A DNA stretch of 64,000 bases from Sphingomonas sp. (lineage in GTDB: Bacteria; Pseudomonadota; Alphaproteobacteria; Sphingomonadales; Sphingomonadaceae), in contig JAKFUZ010000005.1 in NCBI GenBank assembly GCA_021732445.1, positions 1-64,000 on the forward strand. Direction: 5' to 3'. Under the pieces are notes generated by a model. It searched no databases, was not told the origin of the DNA, and saw only the letters and a program-made list of their open reading frames with translations. This document shows, one piece after another, positions 34,282 to 44,074 of this stretch; positions within the stretch are counted from its first letter, which is position 1, and every line of letters starts with the position of its first letter. Position numbers and translations under genes: made by a program.

Positions 34282-35136
34282 TCAGTCCGCCGATGCCGGA
34301 AAGGCGGGCAGCTTGGCAATATCGCGCGGGTCATGCTGGATGATGACGGTCGCCGGCACGTTCTTGGCCAGTCCCCTGAACCGCTCCAGCGAGGCAAGCG
34401 TGTCCGCGCGGTTGTAGTTGAAACCGGGCACGCCGTTGCTCTCATAATTTTCGCGGAAATGCGCCGCATCGCCCGAGAGCAGGAAATTCCCCCGCTTGGC
34501 GAGCTTCACCAACAGGCCATGATGGCCTGGCGTGTGGCCGGGCAGGTCGATCATCATCACGCTGCCATCGCCAAACACGTCCTTGTCGCCCGCCACCGCC
34601 TCCAGCTTGCCCGCGCCGCCGAACCAGTTTTTCAGCGGCGTGGGGTCCGCGCCATTCTGCGGCGGTGTGGCTGCGAGCGATTCCGCATCGCCCTTGCCGA
34701 TCATAAGCGTCGCCTGCGGAAAAGCGCCCGCCTGCCCGGTATGGTCGAAGTGATAATGGCTGATGCCGATGCGTGAAATATCGCCCGGCTTCACCCCGAT
34801 TTTGGCCAGTTGCTCAACTATTGTGGTCGCAAGCGTCGCCGCAATCGGCGCCGTCTTGCTCAGCGGTGCGCCCTTCATCGCCGCGGCCAATCCCGTGTCC
34901 CACAGCATATAGGCATCGCCATGCTTGATGAGATAGCAGCTCCCGGTGAACGCCATTGATTTGCCCGTATAGGCATTGGTGTCGGAAAAGCGGTTGAGAT
35001 CGTTGACCTGCACGGTGCCGCAATCAAGCCGCCACATCTTCACCTCAGCCGCAGGCGCCGTCTGCCCGCTTGCCGCGAACGCAGCCAGCCCACTCAGCAG
35101 CGTGCCAGCCGCCAGCAGGATCAACACTCGCTTCAT
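34282..35136 (-). CDS. MBL-fold hydrolase, AHL-lactonase-like, between leuC and leuD
   Basis: 284 aa from ATG 35136 in an ATGA overlap with leuC. A signal peptide is clear ([20 protein letters not shown], cleaved near residue 27), so it should act in the periplasm. The zinc motif is [14 protein letters not shown] near residue 128, with [15 protein letters not shown] near 200 and LLSGDAAHF near 222, and a final HDPRD motif. The pattern is that of the AiiA/AttM lactonases. The real substrate is not known. Confidence 0.88.
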   Translation of the reverse strand: MKRVLILLAAGTLLSGLAAFAASGQTAPAAEVKMWRLDCGTVQVNDLNRFSDTNAYTGKSMAFTGSCYLIKHGDAYMLWDTGLAAAMKGAPLSKTAPIAATLATTIVEQLAKIGVKPGDISRIGISHYHFDHTGQAGAFPQATLMIGKGDAESLAATPPQNGADPTPLKNWFGGAGKLEAVAGDKDVFGDGSVMMIDLPGHTPGHHGLLVKLAKRGNFLLSGDAAHFRENYESNGVPGFNYNRADTLASLERFRGLAKNVPATVIIQHDPRDIAKLPAFPASAD

Positions 35137-36575
35137 GACACACCTCCCCCTATCAGTTCTCGTACATCGGTCAGCCGGCCGGTTATCGCGGCTGCCGCGG
35201 CCATCGCAGGCGATACCAGATGGGTGCGCGCGCCCGGCCCCTGCCTCCCTACGAAGTTTCGGTTCGAAGTGGAAGCGCAGCGTGCGCCCGGCGGCACCTT
35301 GTCCGGGTTCATCGCCAGGCACATGGAACAGCCCGGCTCGCGCCACTCAAATCCGGCGTCGATGAAAACCCGGTCAAGCCCTTCGGCTTCTGCCTGCCGC
35401 TTGACGAGCCCAGAACCCGGGACCACCAGCGCGCGGACGCCGTTTGCCACATGCCGGTCCGCCGCAACACGTGCCGCGGCGCGCAAATCCTCGATGCGGC
35501 TGTTGGTGCAACTGCCGATAAAAACATAGTCGACGCCGACATCCTGCATCGCGGTGCCGGCGCTCAGCCCCATATAATCGAGTGACTTCCGCGCGGCGGC
35601 ACGCTTGGCGGGGTCAGCAAAACTTTCGGGGTCGGGCACATGGCCCGTGATCGGCACAACATCTTCCGGGCTTGTGCCCCAGGTGAGGGTGGGCGCGATA
35701 TGGGTCGCGTCGAGCATTACCCTTTTGTCGAAAGCCGCCGCCGGGTCCGTGCCAAGCGTGCGCCACCAGTCCACAGCCTGCGCCCAATCCGCGCCCTTTG
35801 GCGCCATCGGCCGCCCCGCGACATAGGCAAAGGTCGTCTCGTCAGGGGCCACCAGGCCGGCCCGCGCGCCACCCTCGATCGACATATTGGCAATCGTCAG
35901 CCGCCCCTCGATAGACAGCGCGCGGATCACCTCGCCGGTATATTCGATGACATGGCCCGTGCCGCCCGCGGCGCCGATCTTGCCGATGATCGCCAGGATC
36001 ACGTCCTTGGCTGAGACGCCAAAACCAAGCGTGCCATCAACCCGCACTTCCATGGTTTTGGACGGCGTCAGCAGCAGCGTTTGCGTGGCGAGCACATGCT
36101 CCACCTCGCTGGTGCCAATGCCGAACGCGAGCGCGCCGAGCGCGCCGTGCGCCGAGGTGTGGCTGTCACCGCAGACCAAAGTTGTGCCCGGCAGGGTGAA
36201 CCCCTGTTCAGGGCCGACGACATGCACAATCCCCTGCTCGGGCGCGGCGGCATCTATATAATCAATGCCAAAGTCGGCGGTGTTACGGCGCAGCGCGTCA
36301 AGCTGCGCGGCGCTTTCGGCGTCGGCGACCGGCAGCAAGCGCCCGGCAGCATCGACCCGCGCCGATGTGGGCAGGTTATGGTCGGGCACCGCCAGCGTCA
36401 GGTCTGGCCGGCGGACCTTGCGCCCCGCCGCCCGCAACCCGGCAAACGCCTGCGGGCTGGTCACTTCGTGCACCAGATGCCGGTCGATATAGAGCAGGCA
36501 CGTGCCATCGTCGCGGCGCTCAACCACGTGCGCGGCCCAGATTTTTTCGTACAGGGTAAGCGGACGGCTCGCCAT
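35133..36575 (-). CDS. leuC: 3-isopropylmalate dehydratase large subunit
   Basis: 480 aa from ATG 36575. An aconitase-family 4Fe-4S enzyme. Seen: [19 protein letters not shown] at the start, [19 protein letters not shown] near residue 133, and cluster Cys in [12 protein letters not shown] near 345 and [13 protein letters not shown] near 410. It is the first of four tightly packed genes (leuC, MBL, leuD, oxidoreductase). Confidence 0.96.
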   Translation of the reverse strand: MASRPLTLYEKIWAAHVVERRDDGTCLLYIDRHLVHEVTSPQAFAGLRAAGRKVRRPDLTLAVPDHNLPTSARVDAAGRLLPVADAESAAQLDALRRNTADFGIDYIDAAAPEQGIVHVVGPEQGFTLPGTTLVCGDSHTSAHGALGALAFGIGTSEVEHVLATQTLLLTPSKTMEVRVDGTLGFGVSAKDVILAIIGKIGAAGGTGHVIEYTGEVIRALSIEGRLTIANMSIEGGARAGLVAPDETTFAYVAGRPMAPKGADWAQAVDWWRTLGTDPAAAFDKRVMLDATHIAPTLTWGTSPEDVVPITGHVPDPESFADPAKRAAARKSLDYMGLSAGTAMQDVGVDYVFIGSCTNSRIEDLRAAARVAADRHVANGVRALVVPGSGLVKRQAEAEGLDRVFIDAGFEWREPGCSMCLAMNPDKVPPGARCASTSNRNFVGRQGPGARTHLVSPAMAAAAAITGRLTDVRELIGGGVS

Positions 36576-36615
36576 GGGCGCGGCATTAACCGAAAATTGC
36601 GCCGTCGCAACCGGT

Positions 36616-37596
36616 TTACGACATTTTCGCAGCTTTGCCCGGTGCCCGCCGCTCCTTTGGCGAGACATATCCCGCGTCATGCGCAACCGGAAGCGGTGCG
36701 CCGCCCTCAAGCGCTGCCAACACGCCCGCAAAATCGGTCCGCGCACGAAAGCCGAGCACGGTCCCGGCCCGCGCGGCATCATAAACCCGGTCGATACTCG
36801 CCGGAAGCTGCCAGCCGCGCGCTGCATATAGCGCTGGCGACTGCGGGAAATAGCGCGCGATGACGGCCGGCGCGTCGATCATGAGCGCGGCCCTATCCCC
36901 CGGCACAAACGGCGTCGGCGCGGACAGGATGAAGGTATCAAATCCGATATCGGCCGCCCGTTCCAGCGCCATCACATGCGCGTCGGCAGCGTCTTCCACC
37001 GTCAGACGGCGGTGGAGCAGTTCGTTCGCTTTCATATTCTCGCCCGACAGGCTCAGATGCGTGTCGTCATCTTCGGGAAAAAAGCGCCCGGTGCGCAGAA
37101 TGAGGCACGGCAGGCCATGCTCGGCATGATAGAGCCTGCACAATTGCTCGGCGGCAAGCTTTGTCACCCCATAAATGTTGCGTGGCTCAAGCGGCGCCAT
37201 CGCCTCGTCAATCCACGCGGCGGCCCCGCCCGCTGCTTCCCGGATGGCCGCCGATATCATCAGCGAGGTGGTGGAGGTGAACACGAACGCCCGCGCGCGG
37301 TGCGCCACGCTCGCCTCCAGCAGGTTGAGCGTGCCCGTGACATTCACATCGACAAACGCCTGCGCCGGATAGCGCGCGATGTCGGGCTTGTGGAGCGCGC
37401 CCGCATGGAGAACCGCATCGATGCTGTGATCCCGGAATATCCGGTCGATCAGCGCCCGGTCGGCGACGCTGCCGATAATGTGGGTATCTGCCCCTGGCGC
37501 CACATCAAGTCCGGTCACCGCGAAGCCCGCCGCCCGCAGCCGGGGGGCCAGGTGGCGCCCCAGCCATCCGCTCGACCCGGTGAGCAGCACCGGCAC
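36616..37596 (-). CDS. NAD-dependent epimerase/dehydratase (extended SDR)
   Basis: 326 aa from GTG 37596. Nucleotide motif [16 protein letters not shown] at residues about 4-19, catalytic Ser/Thr near FTSTTSLMI and [11 protein letters not shown] near residue 147 (Y-x3-K). The middle [12 protein letters not shown] and [10 protein letters not shown] stretch fits sugar-nucleotide SDRs, but no partner genes are close. Substrate unknown. It ends 40 bases before leuC, on the same strand. Confidence 0.88.
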   Translation of the reverse strand: MPVLLTGSSGWLGRHLAPRLRAAGFAVTGLDVAPGADTHIIGSVADRALIDRIFRDHSIDAVLHAGALHKPDIARYPAQAFVDVNVTGTLNLLEASVAHRARAFVFTSTTSLMISAAIREAAGGAAAWIDEAMAPLEPRNIYGVTKLAAEQLCRLYHAEHGLPCLILRTGRFFPEDDDTHLSLSGENMKANELLHRRLTVEDAADAHVMALERAADIGFDTFILSAPTPFVPGDRAALMIDAPAVIARYFPQSPALYAARGWQLPASIDRVYDAARAGTVLGFRARTDFAGVLAALEGGAPLPVAHDAGYVSPKERRAPGKAAKMS

Positions 37597-37601
37597 GCGG
37601 G

Positions 37602-38237
37602 TCAGCTCACATAATGTGCGGTTGTCTTGGCAGCGACATCGTCGGCGGTGACGCCCGGCGCCAGCTCGATCAGCTTGAACGAACTATTATGGTCGGGCCG
37701 CTCAAACACGGCAAGATCGGTGATAATCATGTCCACCACATTCTTGCCCGTCAGCGGCAGCGTGCAGGCGGGGATGAATTTCGGGTCGCCGTTTTTCGAC
37801 ACATGCTCCATGACGACCACGATGCGCTTCACGCCCGCGACGAGGTCCATCGCGCCGCCCATGCCCTTGATGAGCCTGCCGGGGATCATCCAGTTGGCAA
37901 TGTCGCCGCCCTGCGAAATCTCCATCGCGCCAAGCACGGTCAGGTCGATATGCCCGCCGCGGATCATCGCAAAACTGTCTGACGAACTGAAGAACACCGA
38001 TGACGGCAATTCGGAAATTGTCTGCTTGCCGGCGTTGATGAGATCGGGATCAACCTCATCGACGTAAGGGAACGGCCCGATGCCCAGCATCCCGTTTTCG
38101 CTTTGCAACGTTACGTCGATCCCGGCTGGGATGTGGTTCGCCACCAGCGTTGGGATACCGATGCCCAGATTGACGTAGAAGCCGTCCTGCAATTCCCGCG
38201 CCGCCCGCGCGGCCATATCATCACGAGTCCAGGGCAT
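37602..38237 (-). CDS. scoB: 3-oxoacid CoA-transferase subunit B
   Basis: 211 aa from ATG 38237, overlapping the membrane gene stop by 17 bases. The active-site Glu lies in VTLQSENGMLGIGPFP near residue 47. LGAMEISQGGDIANWMIPG and GMGGAMDLVAGVKRIVVVMEH are typical of the B subunit. It transfers CoA from succinyl-CoA to acetoacetate. Works with ScoA encoded two genes upstream. Confidence 0.94.
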   Translation of the reverse strand: MPWTRDDMAARAARELQDGFYVNLGIGIPTLVANHIPAGIDVTLQSENGMLGIGPFPYVDEVDPDLINAGKQTISELPSSVFFSSSDSFAMIRGGHIDLTVLGAMEISQGGDIANWMIPGRLIKGMGGAMDLVAGVKRIVVVMEHVSKNGDPKFIPACTLPLTGKNVVDMIITDLAVFERPDHNSSFKLIELAPGVTADDVAAKTTAHYVS

Positions 38238-38691
38238 CAGTATTGCTCCTTGCGGCCGATTGCTGGCCAAGCCTTGACCATGATTGCCAAGTGCCGATGA
38301 GATAACAGGCGGCATAGACCGCAACGATCAGCGATGACCAGGCAATGAAAGGCGAGACAGCGTCTGGTTTCACCGCCAGGATAATTGGCAAATCAAGCGC
38401 CCGCCACGCGAAGATCGCGCCAATCGCCAGCAATCCGGCGCGCAGCAGCGGCAACCGCCCGATAAGCCCGGCCCCTGAAAAGGCATAGGCCGCCCAAACC
38501 CCGAGAACCACGGCAATGCCCAGTGTCACGAAATGCGGCCACGCCTGCCCCTGTTCGACTCCGCGCACAATGAGCGGCGGCGCACCGAAAAAGCGGTACC
38601 ATGACGCGCCAAGAGCGATGCAGCCCAGGTGCAGCAATGCCGCACCGATGCTCAGCCACCCTCCGGCAACAAGCCAGCCGCGCCCGCTCAC
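38221..38691 (-). CDS. Integral membrane protein between scoA and scoB
   Basis: 156 aa from GTG 38691 (GTGA overlap with scoA). Four hydrophobic segments: about 6-25, 52-72, 80-98 and 115-138. No named family beyond a resemblance to small unknown membrane proteins. Tight coupling on both sides suggests joint expression with the CoA-transferase. Function unknown. Confidence 0.75.
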   Translation of the reverse strand: MSGRGWLVAGGWLSIGAALLHLGCIALGASWYRFFGAPPLIVRGVEQGQAWPHFVTLGIAVVLGVWAAYAFSGAGLIGRLPLLRAGLLAIGAIFAWRALDLPIILAVKPDAVSPFIAWSSLIVAVYAACYLIGTWQSWSRLGQQSAARSNTDALDS

Positions 38692-39407
38692 GCCACCTCC
38701 CTTTCGCGCGTGGTGACAAACTCGATCTTCTTGTCATAAGGCGCGCCGAGGATCAGCCGGTTCACATAGATGCCGGGCAGATGCACCTGATCGGGATCAA
38801 GGCTGCCCACGGGCACGATTTCCTCCACTTCCGCCACGCAGATGCGGCCCGCGGTCGCCATTGGCTGGTTGAAGTTACGCGCCGTCTTGCGGAAGATGAG
38901 GTTGCCGGCCGCGTCCGCCTTCCACCCTTTGACGATCGACAGATCGGCGACAATGCCGCGTTCGAGGATATAGTCCTCCGGTCCATTTGGGCCGTCAAAC
39001 TGCATCACCGGCTTGCCCTCGGCCACCAGCGTGCCGACACCGGTTCTGGTGTAAAAACCGGGGATGCCCGCCCCGCCCGCCCGGCAGCGCTCGGCAAGTG
39101 TTCCCTGCGGGCAGAATTCAACCTCCAGTTCGCCCGACAGATATTGCCGCTCAAACTCCTTGTTCTCGCCCACATAAGACGAGATCATCTTCTTCACCTG
39201 ACGCGTGCGGAGCAGTTTGCCCAACCCCTCGCCGTCGATGCCGGCATTGTTGCTGGCGATCGTCAGCTCCTTCGTGCCCGCGTCACGGATCGCGTCGATC
39301 AGCCGTTCGGGGATGCCGCACAGCCCAAAACCGCCGGCGCAGATCGTCATGCCGTCATGCAGCACGCCCTCGAGCGCGGTGGTGGCGTCGGGGAATAATT
39401 TGTTCAT
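38688..39407 (-). CDS. scoA: 3-oxoacid CoA-transferase subunit A
   Basis: 239 aa from ATG 39407 (AAAGGA 8 bases upstream; an earlier TTG is rejected). Seen: [34 protein letters not shown], the [15 protein letters not shown] loop and [12 protein letters not shown] near residue 190. Partner of ScoB. Promoter not evident. Confidence 0.94.
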   Translation of the reverse strand: MNKLFPDATTALEGVLHDGMTICAGGFGLCGIPERLIDAIRDAGTKELTIASNNAGIDGEGLGKLLRTRQVKKMISSYVGENKEFERQYLSGELEVEFCPQGTLAERCRAGGAGIPGFYTRTGVGTLVAEGKPVMQFDGPNGPEDYILERGIVADLSIVKGWKADAAGNLIFRKTARNFNQPMATAGRICVAEVEEIVPVGSLDPDQVHLPGIYVNRLILGAPYDKKIEFVTTREREVA

Positions 39408-39559
39408 CGGCAATCCTTTTTCCGGTATTGTCGGAGGGGAGCGGTCCGGCGCGGCGCGGCAGTCAGGCGATTATGACCGGGGGGCAGGCCCGGTCAAGCG
39501 CCCAACCCGTCAAAAGCAGCGCCACGGCACGTAAAAGGCGGCGCGGCACGCGGCGTCGC

Positions 39560-39709
39560 TCACGCAGGCACCCGGCACCAGCGATAGCGGACATTGGGCA
39601 CCCGGTCGGCATGTTCGGGGTCAAAGCCGGGGATGAGGGCGCCGGCAATCCGGTGCTGGTGCGCGGCAGACTCGATCTCGCTTTCGTGCAAAAGTCGGTA
39701 AACGATCAT
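39560..39709 (-). CDS. Small hypothetical protein after the SMP-30 gene
   Basis: 49 aa from ATG 39709, one base after the SMP-30 stop (TGA-A-ATG). The sequence starts MIVYRLLHESEIESAA and ends in a Trp/Cys-containing tail (YRWCRVPA). No family recognised; the tight spacing favours a real gene. The rest of the gap to scoA (39414-39559) shows nothing. Confidence 0.45.
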   Translation of the reverse strand: MIVYRLLHESEIESAAHQHRIAGALIPGFDPEHADRVPNVRYRWCRVPA

Positions 39710-39710
39710 T

Positions 39711-40619
39711 TCAATAGGCCAGCGCAAGTCCGGGTCTCGGCCAGCGCATGCTCACAAGCTGCCCGCTACCCGACAGGGTGAGGTAGGCGGTGCGCCGGTC
39801 CTCGCCACCCCAGCAGATGTTGGTGGTGAAAATGTCGGGCGTGGGCACAAATTCGACCAGCTCGCCCGTTGGCGAGATGACCGAAATACCGCTCTCGCCG
39901 ATAGTCGCGACACAGATGTTGCCGCCTTCCTCCACGCCCAGTGAATCGAAGAACTTGTAGCCCGCCGGCCGGTAGAGCGGGATGCCGGGGCCGCCCGGCC
40001 CGGCCGCCAGATCGACCTTGCCCGGCGCGGTCACCCGAAATGCCATCAGCCGGCAGGTATAGGTTTCGGCCGCATACAGCGTGGCGCCGTCGGGCGACAG
40101 GCCGATGCCATTGGGGTTTTCGCTGGGGAAAATCACTTCGGTGAGCTGGCTGCCGTCCGCCCGGGCATAAAAAATGCCGGTAACGTCGCGTTCGCGCGGC
40201 CGCGTCTTGCCATGGTCGGTGAACCAGAAGCCGCCCGCCCGGTCGAACACGATATCGTTCGGCCCGCGCAGCACACAGCCGAAATCACCCGATTTGTAGA
40301 GCAGCTCCACCGCGCCCGTTGCCAGGTCAATCCGCTCGATGCGGCCCCCCGCATAATCATCGGCCTGACCGTGCGGGATCAAATAGCCGCCACTTTCCTG
40401 CCAGTTGAAGCCGCCATTGTTGCAGCAATAGAGCTTGCCGTCCGGCCCCATTGCCAGTCCATTGGGGCCACCGCCCGGCGTCGCCACGGTTTCCGTCGCG
40501 CCATCGGGCCGCACGCGGGTTATTCGGCCCGCCGCAATCTCAACGACGATCACGCTGCCGTCTGGCATCGCCACCGGGCCTTCGGGGAAACGCAATCCGC
40601 TGGCGACGGTCGTGAACAT
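39711..40619 (-). CDS. SMP-30/gluconolactonase-family protein
   Basis: 302 aa from ATG 40619 (AAGGAGAGG upstream). The beta-propeller pattern has PEGPVAMPDGSVIVVEI near residue 11, GPNGLAMGPDGKLYCCNNGG near 53, GPNDIVFDRAGGFWFTDHG near 119 and PNGIGLSPDGATLYAAET near 168, with the metal ligands of the family (Glu12, Asn/Asp in the loops). Likely a lactonase or esterase of sugar acids. Divergent from the TPP enzyme with a 61-base gap. Confidence 0.88.
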   Translation of the reverse strand: MFTTVASGLRFPEGPVAMPDGSVIVVEIAAGRITRVRPDGATETVATPGGGPNGLAMGPDGKLYCCNNGGFNWQESGGYLIPHGQADDYAGGRIERIDLATGAVELLYKSGDFGCVLRGPNDIVFDRAGGFWFTDHGKTRPRERDVTGIFYARADGSQLTEVIFPSENPNGIGLSPDGATLYAAETYTCRLMAFRVTAPGKVDLAAGPGGPGIPLYRPAGYKFFDSLGVEEGGNICVATIGESGISVISPTGELVEFVPTPDIFTTNICWGGEDRRTAYLTLSGSGQLVSMRWPRPGLALAY

Positions 40620-40680
40620 TGGCCTCTCCTTGTTTTGCGCCAGCCTAGTCCTTGGCTATGGGGGTGCCAAGGAGAGCATG

Positions 40681-42363
40681 ATGACAAAGCGCAGCGGCGG
40701 GCAGATTTTGGTCGACAATTTGGTGGCGCAAGGCTGTGACCGGATTTTTCAGGTGCCCGGCGAGAGTTTTCTGGCGGTGCTTGATGCGCTCCACGACACC
40801 CCCGAGATCGAGGTGGTAACGTGCCGGCAAGAGGGCGGCGCCGCGTTCATGGCCTGCGCCGATGGCGCGCTGACGCAGCGGCCGGGCGTGTGCTTCGTGA
40901 CCCGCGGCCCCGGCGCGACCAATGCGTCAATCGGCGTGCATGTCGCCCGCCAGGATTCGCAGCCGATGATCCTGTTCGTCGGCGATGTTGACCGCGGTAT
41001 GCGCGACCGCGAGGGGTTTCAGGAAATCGACCTCGTCGCCATGTTCACGCCGCTCGCCAAGCTCGCGCTGCGCATCGACGACGCGCGCCGCATCCCGGAA
41101 TATATCGCGCGCGCCTATAATGTCGCGGTGAGCGGGCGGCCGGGGCCAGTCGTGATCGCGCTGCCCGAGGATATGCTGCGCGACGAGGTGGAGGCGGTGG
41201 ACCGGCCGCGGGCAGACCGTGTGTGGCAGGCGCCCTCGGCCTCGCGCCTCGCCTGGCTGGAGCAATGCCTGCACGATGCCGAACGCCCGGTGGCGATCAT
41301 TGGCGGGGCGGGCTGGACGCAGGAAACCGCGCGTGCCTTTCAGGATTTTGCCACGCGCTGGGGAATGCCGGTTGCGGGCGCGTTCCGGCGGCAAGACGCG
41401 ATGAGCAACCACGCGCCCACCTGGGCGGGCAATCTGGGTTATGGCCCAAACCCCCGACTCGTTGAGCGGGTAAAGGCGGCAGACCTTCTGCTGGTCGTGG
41501 GCGCGCGGCTGGGCGAGGCGACAACCGACGGCTATTCGCTCGTCACGCCCGATCACCCCGCGCAAGTGCTGGTGCATGTGCACCCCGATCCCGATGCACT
41601 GAATGCGGTGTACCGGGCCGATGTGCCGATCTGTGCCGACATGGACTCGTTTGCCGCCCATGCGCTGGCAAGCGTCACGCCCGATCCCAGGCGGCGGTTG
41701 CGCGCAGCCGGGCCGCTGCCCCTTGCAAGCGGCGCCGAAGCCCATGCCGAATGGCTTGACTGGTCCGCCCCCAAGCCCCGCGACGGCGTCATCCTCGACC
41801 TCGGGCTATGCGTGGCCGCGATGCGCGAGCGCCTAACGCCCGACGGCACGATCATCTGCAACGGCGCGGGCAATTTCTCCGGCTGGTGGCATCGCTACTG
41901 GCATTACGGCACCCCCGGCACCCAGCTCGCGCCAACCGCCGGCGCCATGGGATATGGCGTGCCTGCCGCTGTTGCGGGCGCTTTGCGCTGCCCCGACAAG
42001 ACTGTCGTGGCGGTCGCAGGCGACGGCGATTTCCTGATGAACGGGCAGGAACTTGCCACCGCCACCCAGCACGGCGCGAACATGCTCGTCATCGTCGTCG
42101 ACAATGGCGGCTATGGCACGATCCGCATGCACCAGGAGCGCGAATACCCGACGCGCCTGAGCGGTACCGAACTCCACAACCCCGATTTCGCGGTGCTCGC
42201 CAGGGCTTATGGCGCGTGGTCGGAGACGGTGGAGTCAACCGCGCAATTCGCCCCCGCGCTCGACCGGGCACTTGCGGAACCCGGCGTTCGGCTGCTGCAT
42301 TTGAAAACCGACATCGAGGTCATCACCAACGGCACCACGATCACCGCGATCCGCAGCCGATAG
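40681..42363 (+). CDS. Thiamine-diphosphate enzyme (acetolactate-synthase-like)
   Basis: 560 aa from ATG 40681 (AAGGAG 8 bases upstream; ATG 40678 also possible). The N-terminal Pyr domain has FQVPGESFLAVLDAL and the catalytic Glu in CRQEGGAAFMACADG near residue 49. The central domain and the PP domain follow, with GDGDFLMNGQELATA near 440 and VVDNGGYGTIRMH binding TPP-Mg. It lacks the regulatory partner of biosynthetic AHAS, so a decarboxylase or carboligase of the POXB/ilvB-like group is more likely. The divergent SMP-30 gene suggests a sugar-acid pathway. Confidence 0.88.
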   Translation: MTKRSGGQILVDNLVAQGCDRIFQVPGESFLAVLDALHDTPEIEVVTCRQEGGAAFMACADGALTQRPGVCFVTRGPGATNASIGVHVARQDSQPMILFVGDVDRGMRDREGFQEIDLVAMFTPLAKLALRIDDARRIPEYIARAYNVAVSGRPGPVVIALPEDMLRDEVEAVDRPRADRVWQAPSASRLAWLEQCLHDAERPVAIIGGAGWTQETARAFQDFATRWGMPVAGAFRRQDAMSNHAPTWAGNLGYGPNPRLVERVKAADLLLVVGARLGEATTDGYSLVTPDHPAQVLVHVHPDPDALNAVYRADVPICADMDSFAAHALASVTPDPRRRLRAAGPLPLASGAEAHAEWLDWSAPKPRDGVILDLGLCVAAMRERLTPDGTIICNGAGNFSGWWHRYWHYGTPGTQLAPTAGAMGYGVPAAVAGALRCPDKTVVAVAGDGDFLMNGQELATATQHGANMLVIVVDNGGYGTIRMHQEREYPTRLSGTELHNPDFAVLARAYGAWSETVESTAQFAPALDRALAEPGVRLLHLKTDIEVITNGTTITAIRSR

Positions 42364-42496
42364 CAATCGGGACGGCGCGGGTTTCTCCCTGCATCGCGAT
42401 CACTGCCTTGCGCCGGCGGGCGCCTCGGCCTCGTTGCTCGGCCGTTTGGCGCGGCCGCAAGAACAGGGTTGCCCGGCCAGCGGCCTCAAACGGCTG

Positions 42497-43312
42497 TCAG
42501 GGCGCGACGTGCTTGAGAAATGCCTCGACCGCCGCCCAGTTTTCCGCAGCGCCGCTCGGGTCGCGTGCCTCGATCAGCGTTGACGAGCCGTGGACGCCGG
42601 CGATTTTGGGCACAAACTGCACCTTGTCGGTACCGGGCACGGCGTCGAGCACGGCCTTGGCCGCTGCAATTTCGTCGGCATCCTTGGCGGAGGTCACAAA
42701 CACGGGCGCCTTTACCTGCGCCGCCGCCTTTCTCACAAGCGCGTTGTCGTCCAGATATTCGGCCGGCGAAAAGGCCAGCACGCCCTTCACGACATCGGCA
42801 TTATCAACGGCCACGGGAAAGACGAGCGCGGCCGAATAGCTGCTGCCCCACAGAATAAGCGGCAATTTCAGCGGGTGATATTGCTCGCGAACCCAGTCCA
42901 CCGCGCCCTGCATGTCGTTTTGCGCATCTTCAAAGGGCACTTGCTTGCCGCCGATGATCGCCACTGTCGAATTGTCGCCAAACAGGCTGCCGCCCGCCCG
43001 CTGGTCAATCGACAGCGCGGTGTAGCCAAGTTTCACCAGCCGGGGCGCGATGCTGTTATATTCGTCCTTGCTGGAGCCTGCCTGGTGAAACAGGATGATG
43101 ATCGCCTTGGGTTTTGCCGCGGAGTAGAGCTTGCCGACAACGGGAATCTGGTCCGCCGTCTTGATGGCGGCCGGCACCCAGTCACGGTTTTGCAGCGCCA
43201 GTGCCTGCTGGATATTGGCCTGCTCAACGCTGCTGCCCGAAACGGGCCCGCAAGCAGCAAGCAAGGCGGTCATCGCAAGGCCAGTGGCCGCACGCAACAT
43301 GGGCAAGCGCAT
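42497..43312 (-). CDS. Alpha/beta-hydrolase lipoprotein (dienelactone-hydrolase-like)
   Basis: 271 aa from ATG 43312 (GGGAG 6 bases upstream). A lipobox TALLAACG near residue 22 marks it as lipoprotein. Alpha/beta fold: IILFHQAGSSKDEYNS near 73, nucleophile region LILWGSSYSAALVFP near 155 (G-x-S-x-S form), and late acid/His near FVTSAKDADE and AGVHGSSTL. Enzyme class broad; substrate unknown. Confidence 0.8.
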   Translation of the reverse strand: MRLPMLRAATGLAMTALLAACGPVSGSSVEQANIQQALALQNRDWVPAAIKTADQIPVVGKLYSAAKPKAIIILFHQAGSSKDEYNSIAPRLVKLGYTALSIDQRAGGSLFGDNSTVAIIGGKQVPFEDAQNDMQGAVDWVREQYHPLKLPLILWGSSYSAALVFPVAVDNADVVKGVLAFSPAEYLDDNALVRKAAAQVKAPVFVTSAKDADEIAAAKAVLDAVPGTDKVQFVPKIAGVHGSSTLIEARDPSGAAENWAAVEAFLKHVAP

Positions 43313-43394
43313 CATCAACTCCCGTCACCTGTTAACGCCGCGGTCGTTGAAGGGAGCAACGACTCCGGACCAGCGCCGCGATGCCCAATAGCAA

Positions 43395-43422
43395 AGTGCC
43401 GGGGCGTTGCCACCCCGGCACT
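43395..43422 (-). terminator. Strong hairpin, probable terminator for the Cys-rich gene
   Basis: A perfect 10-bp stem AGTGCCGGGG/CCCCGGCACT with an 8-base loop. It lies about 30 bases past the stop of the small Cys-rich gene (43450) in its direction of transcription. Confidence 0.65.
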
Positions 43423-43449
43423 CCGTCATCTAAAGCGGTCAGCCGCCAA

Positions 43450-43605
43450 TCAGCAGCAGGGCATGCCGCAATTATGCCCCGTCGCCGCGCACAGTGCCGC
43501 GCACGCAGCGCCACAAGCGGCGGTGACGGCCGCGGGTGCCGCCGCATATGCCGCGCTCCCCGTGAGCGCGAGGCCGACAATGGCGAGTTTTGCAAAACGA
43601 ATCAT
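43450..43605 (-). CDS. Small secreted Cys-rich peptide
   Basis: 51 aa from ATG 43605. A signal peptide (KLAIVGLALTGSAAYA, cleaved near residue 22) leaves about 29 residues with six Cys, at 31, 35, 39, 46, 50 and 51 (C-x3-C-x3-C, then C-x3-CC at the end). It ends in MPCC. Such a short, Cys-dense exported product suggests metal binding or disulfide cross-linking. It lies 69 bases after another Cys-rich secreted gene on the same strand. No family known to me. Confidence 0.55.
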   Translation of the reverse strand: MIRFAKLAIVGLALTGSAAYAAAPAAVTAACGAACAALCAATGHNCGMPCC

Positions 43606-43674
43606 AAATAATCTCCATCCAGTAAAATGTTGCTCGGGCCGCTCCGGCCCTTGATTCTAATCACTTGTTCCTAA

Positions 43675-44034
43675 TCAAACGTGGCGCGCGGCCGCACGCG
43701 GCGGCGGCAAGGCCGGCCGAGCCGCACGACCGCGCTGTTCAGCATGTACCGCAGCAGAAAAATCGGCAGGCGCTGCATCGCACCTGGCCAGCGGCAGCGC
43801 CGTCGCTGCGCCGATGACGCAGCACATGGTGCAGGTCGCCGGGCCGCCGGGGCAGCAATTGCGGGACTTGCCAGAAATGTCACCTGCGTCGCCATGGCAG
43901 CCGGGCATCATCTTCGCCAATGCCGGGCTGGCAAACGACATCGCGGGCGCAGCCGTTGCTGGCGACGCGCCCACCATCAGCATGGCAGACAGGCCAAAAG
44001 CCAGCAGCGAAACCAAGGTAAAAATATATCGCAT
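43675..44034 (-). CDS. Secreted Cys-rich protein, perhaps metal-binding
   Basis: 119 aa from ATG 44034; an earlier in-frame ATG at 44052 is possible. A signal peptide (RYIFTLVSLLAFGLSAMLMV) is followed by Met/Cys-rich sequence: MMPGCHGDAG, RNCCPGG, ATCTMCC and ARCDAA. The C-terminal part is Ala/Arg-rich without Cys. The Met-Cys-His pattern resembles small copper-handling proteins, but no exact family is claimed. A GC-rich hairpin follows near 43650. Confidence 0.5.
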   Translation of the reverse strand: MRYIFTLVSLLAFGLSAMLMVGASPATAAPAMSFASPALAKMMPGCHGDAGDISGKSRNCCPGGPATCTMCCVIGAATALPLARCDAAPADFSAAVHAEQRGRAARPALPPPRAAARHV

Positions 44035-44074
44035 CAAAGAGTTCAGTAGCATGGATCAGCCAGTTACGCCAGCG

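Noticed and set aside
43332..43595. 87-aa minus-strand ORF overlapping the Cys-rich gene
   Set aside because: It runs through the terminator hairpin and has no signal or domain; the 51-aa frame with signal peptide is more convincing.
43450..44034. Bufferin or other modified-peptide (RiPP) precursor
   Set aside because: No MNIO/DUF692-type enzyme, transporter or partner gene is adjacent, and the Cys pattern is not one I can match to bufferins.
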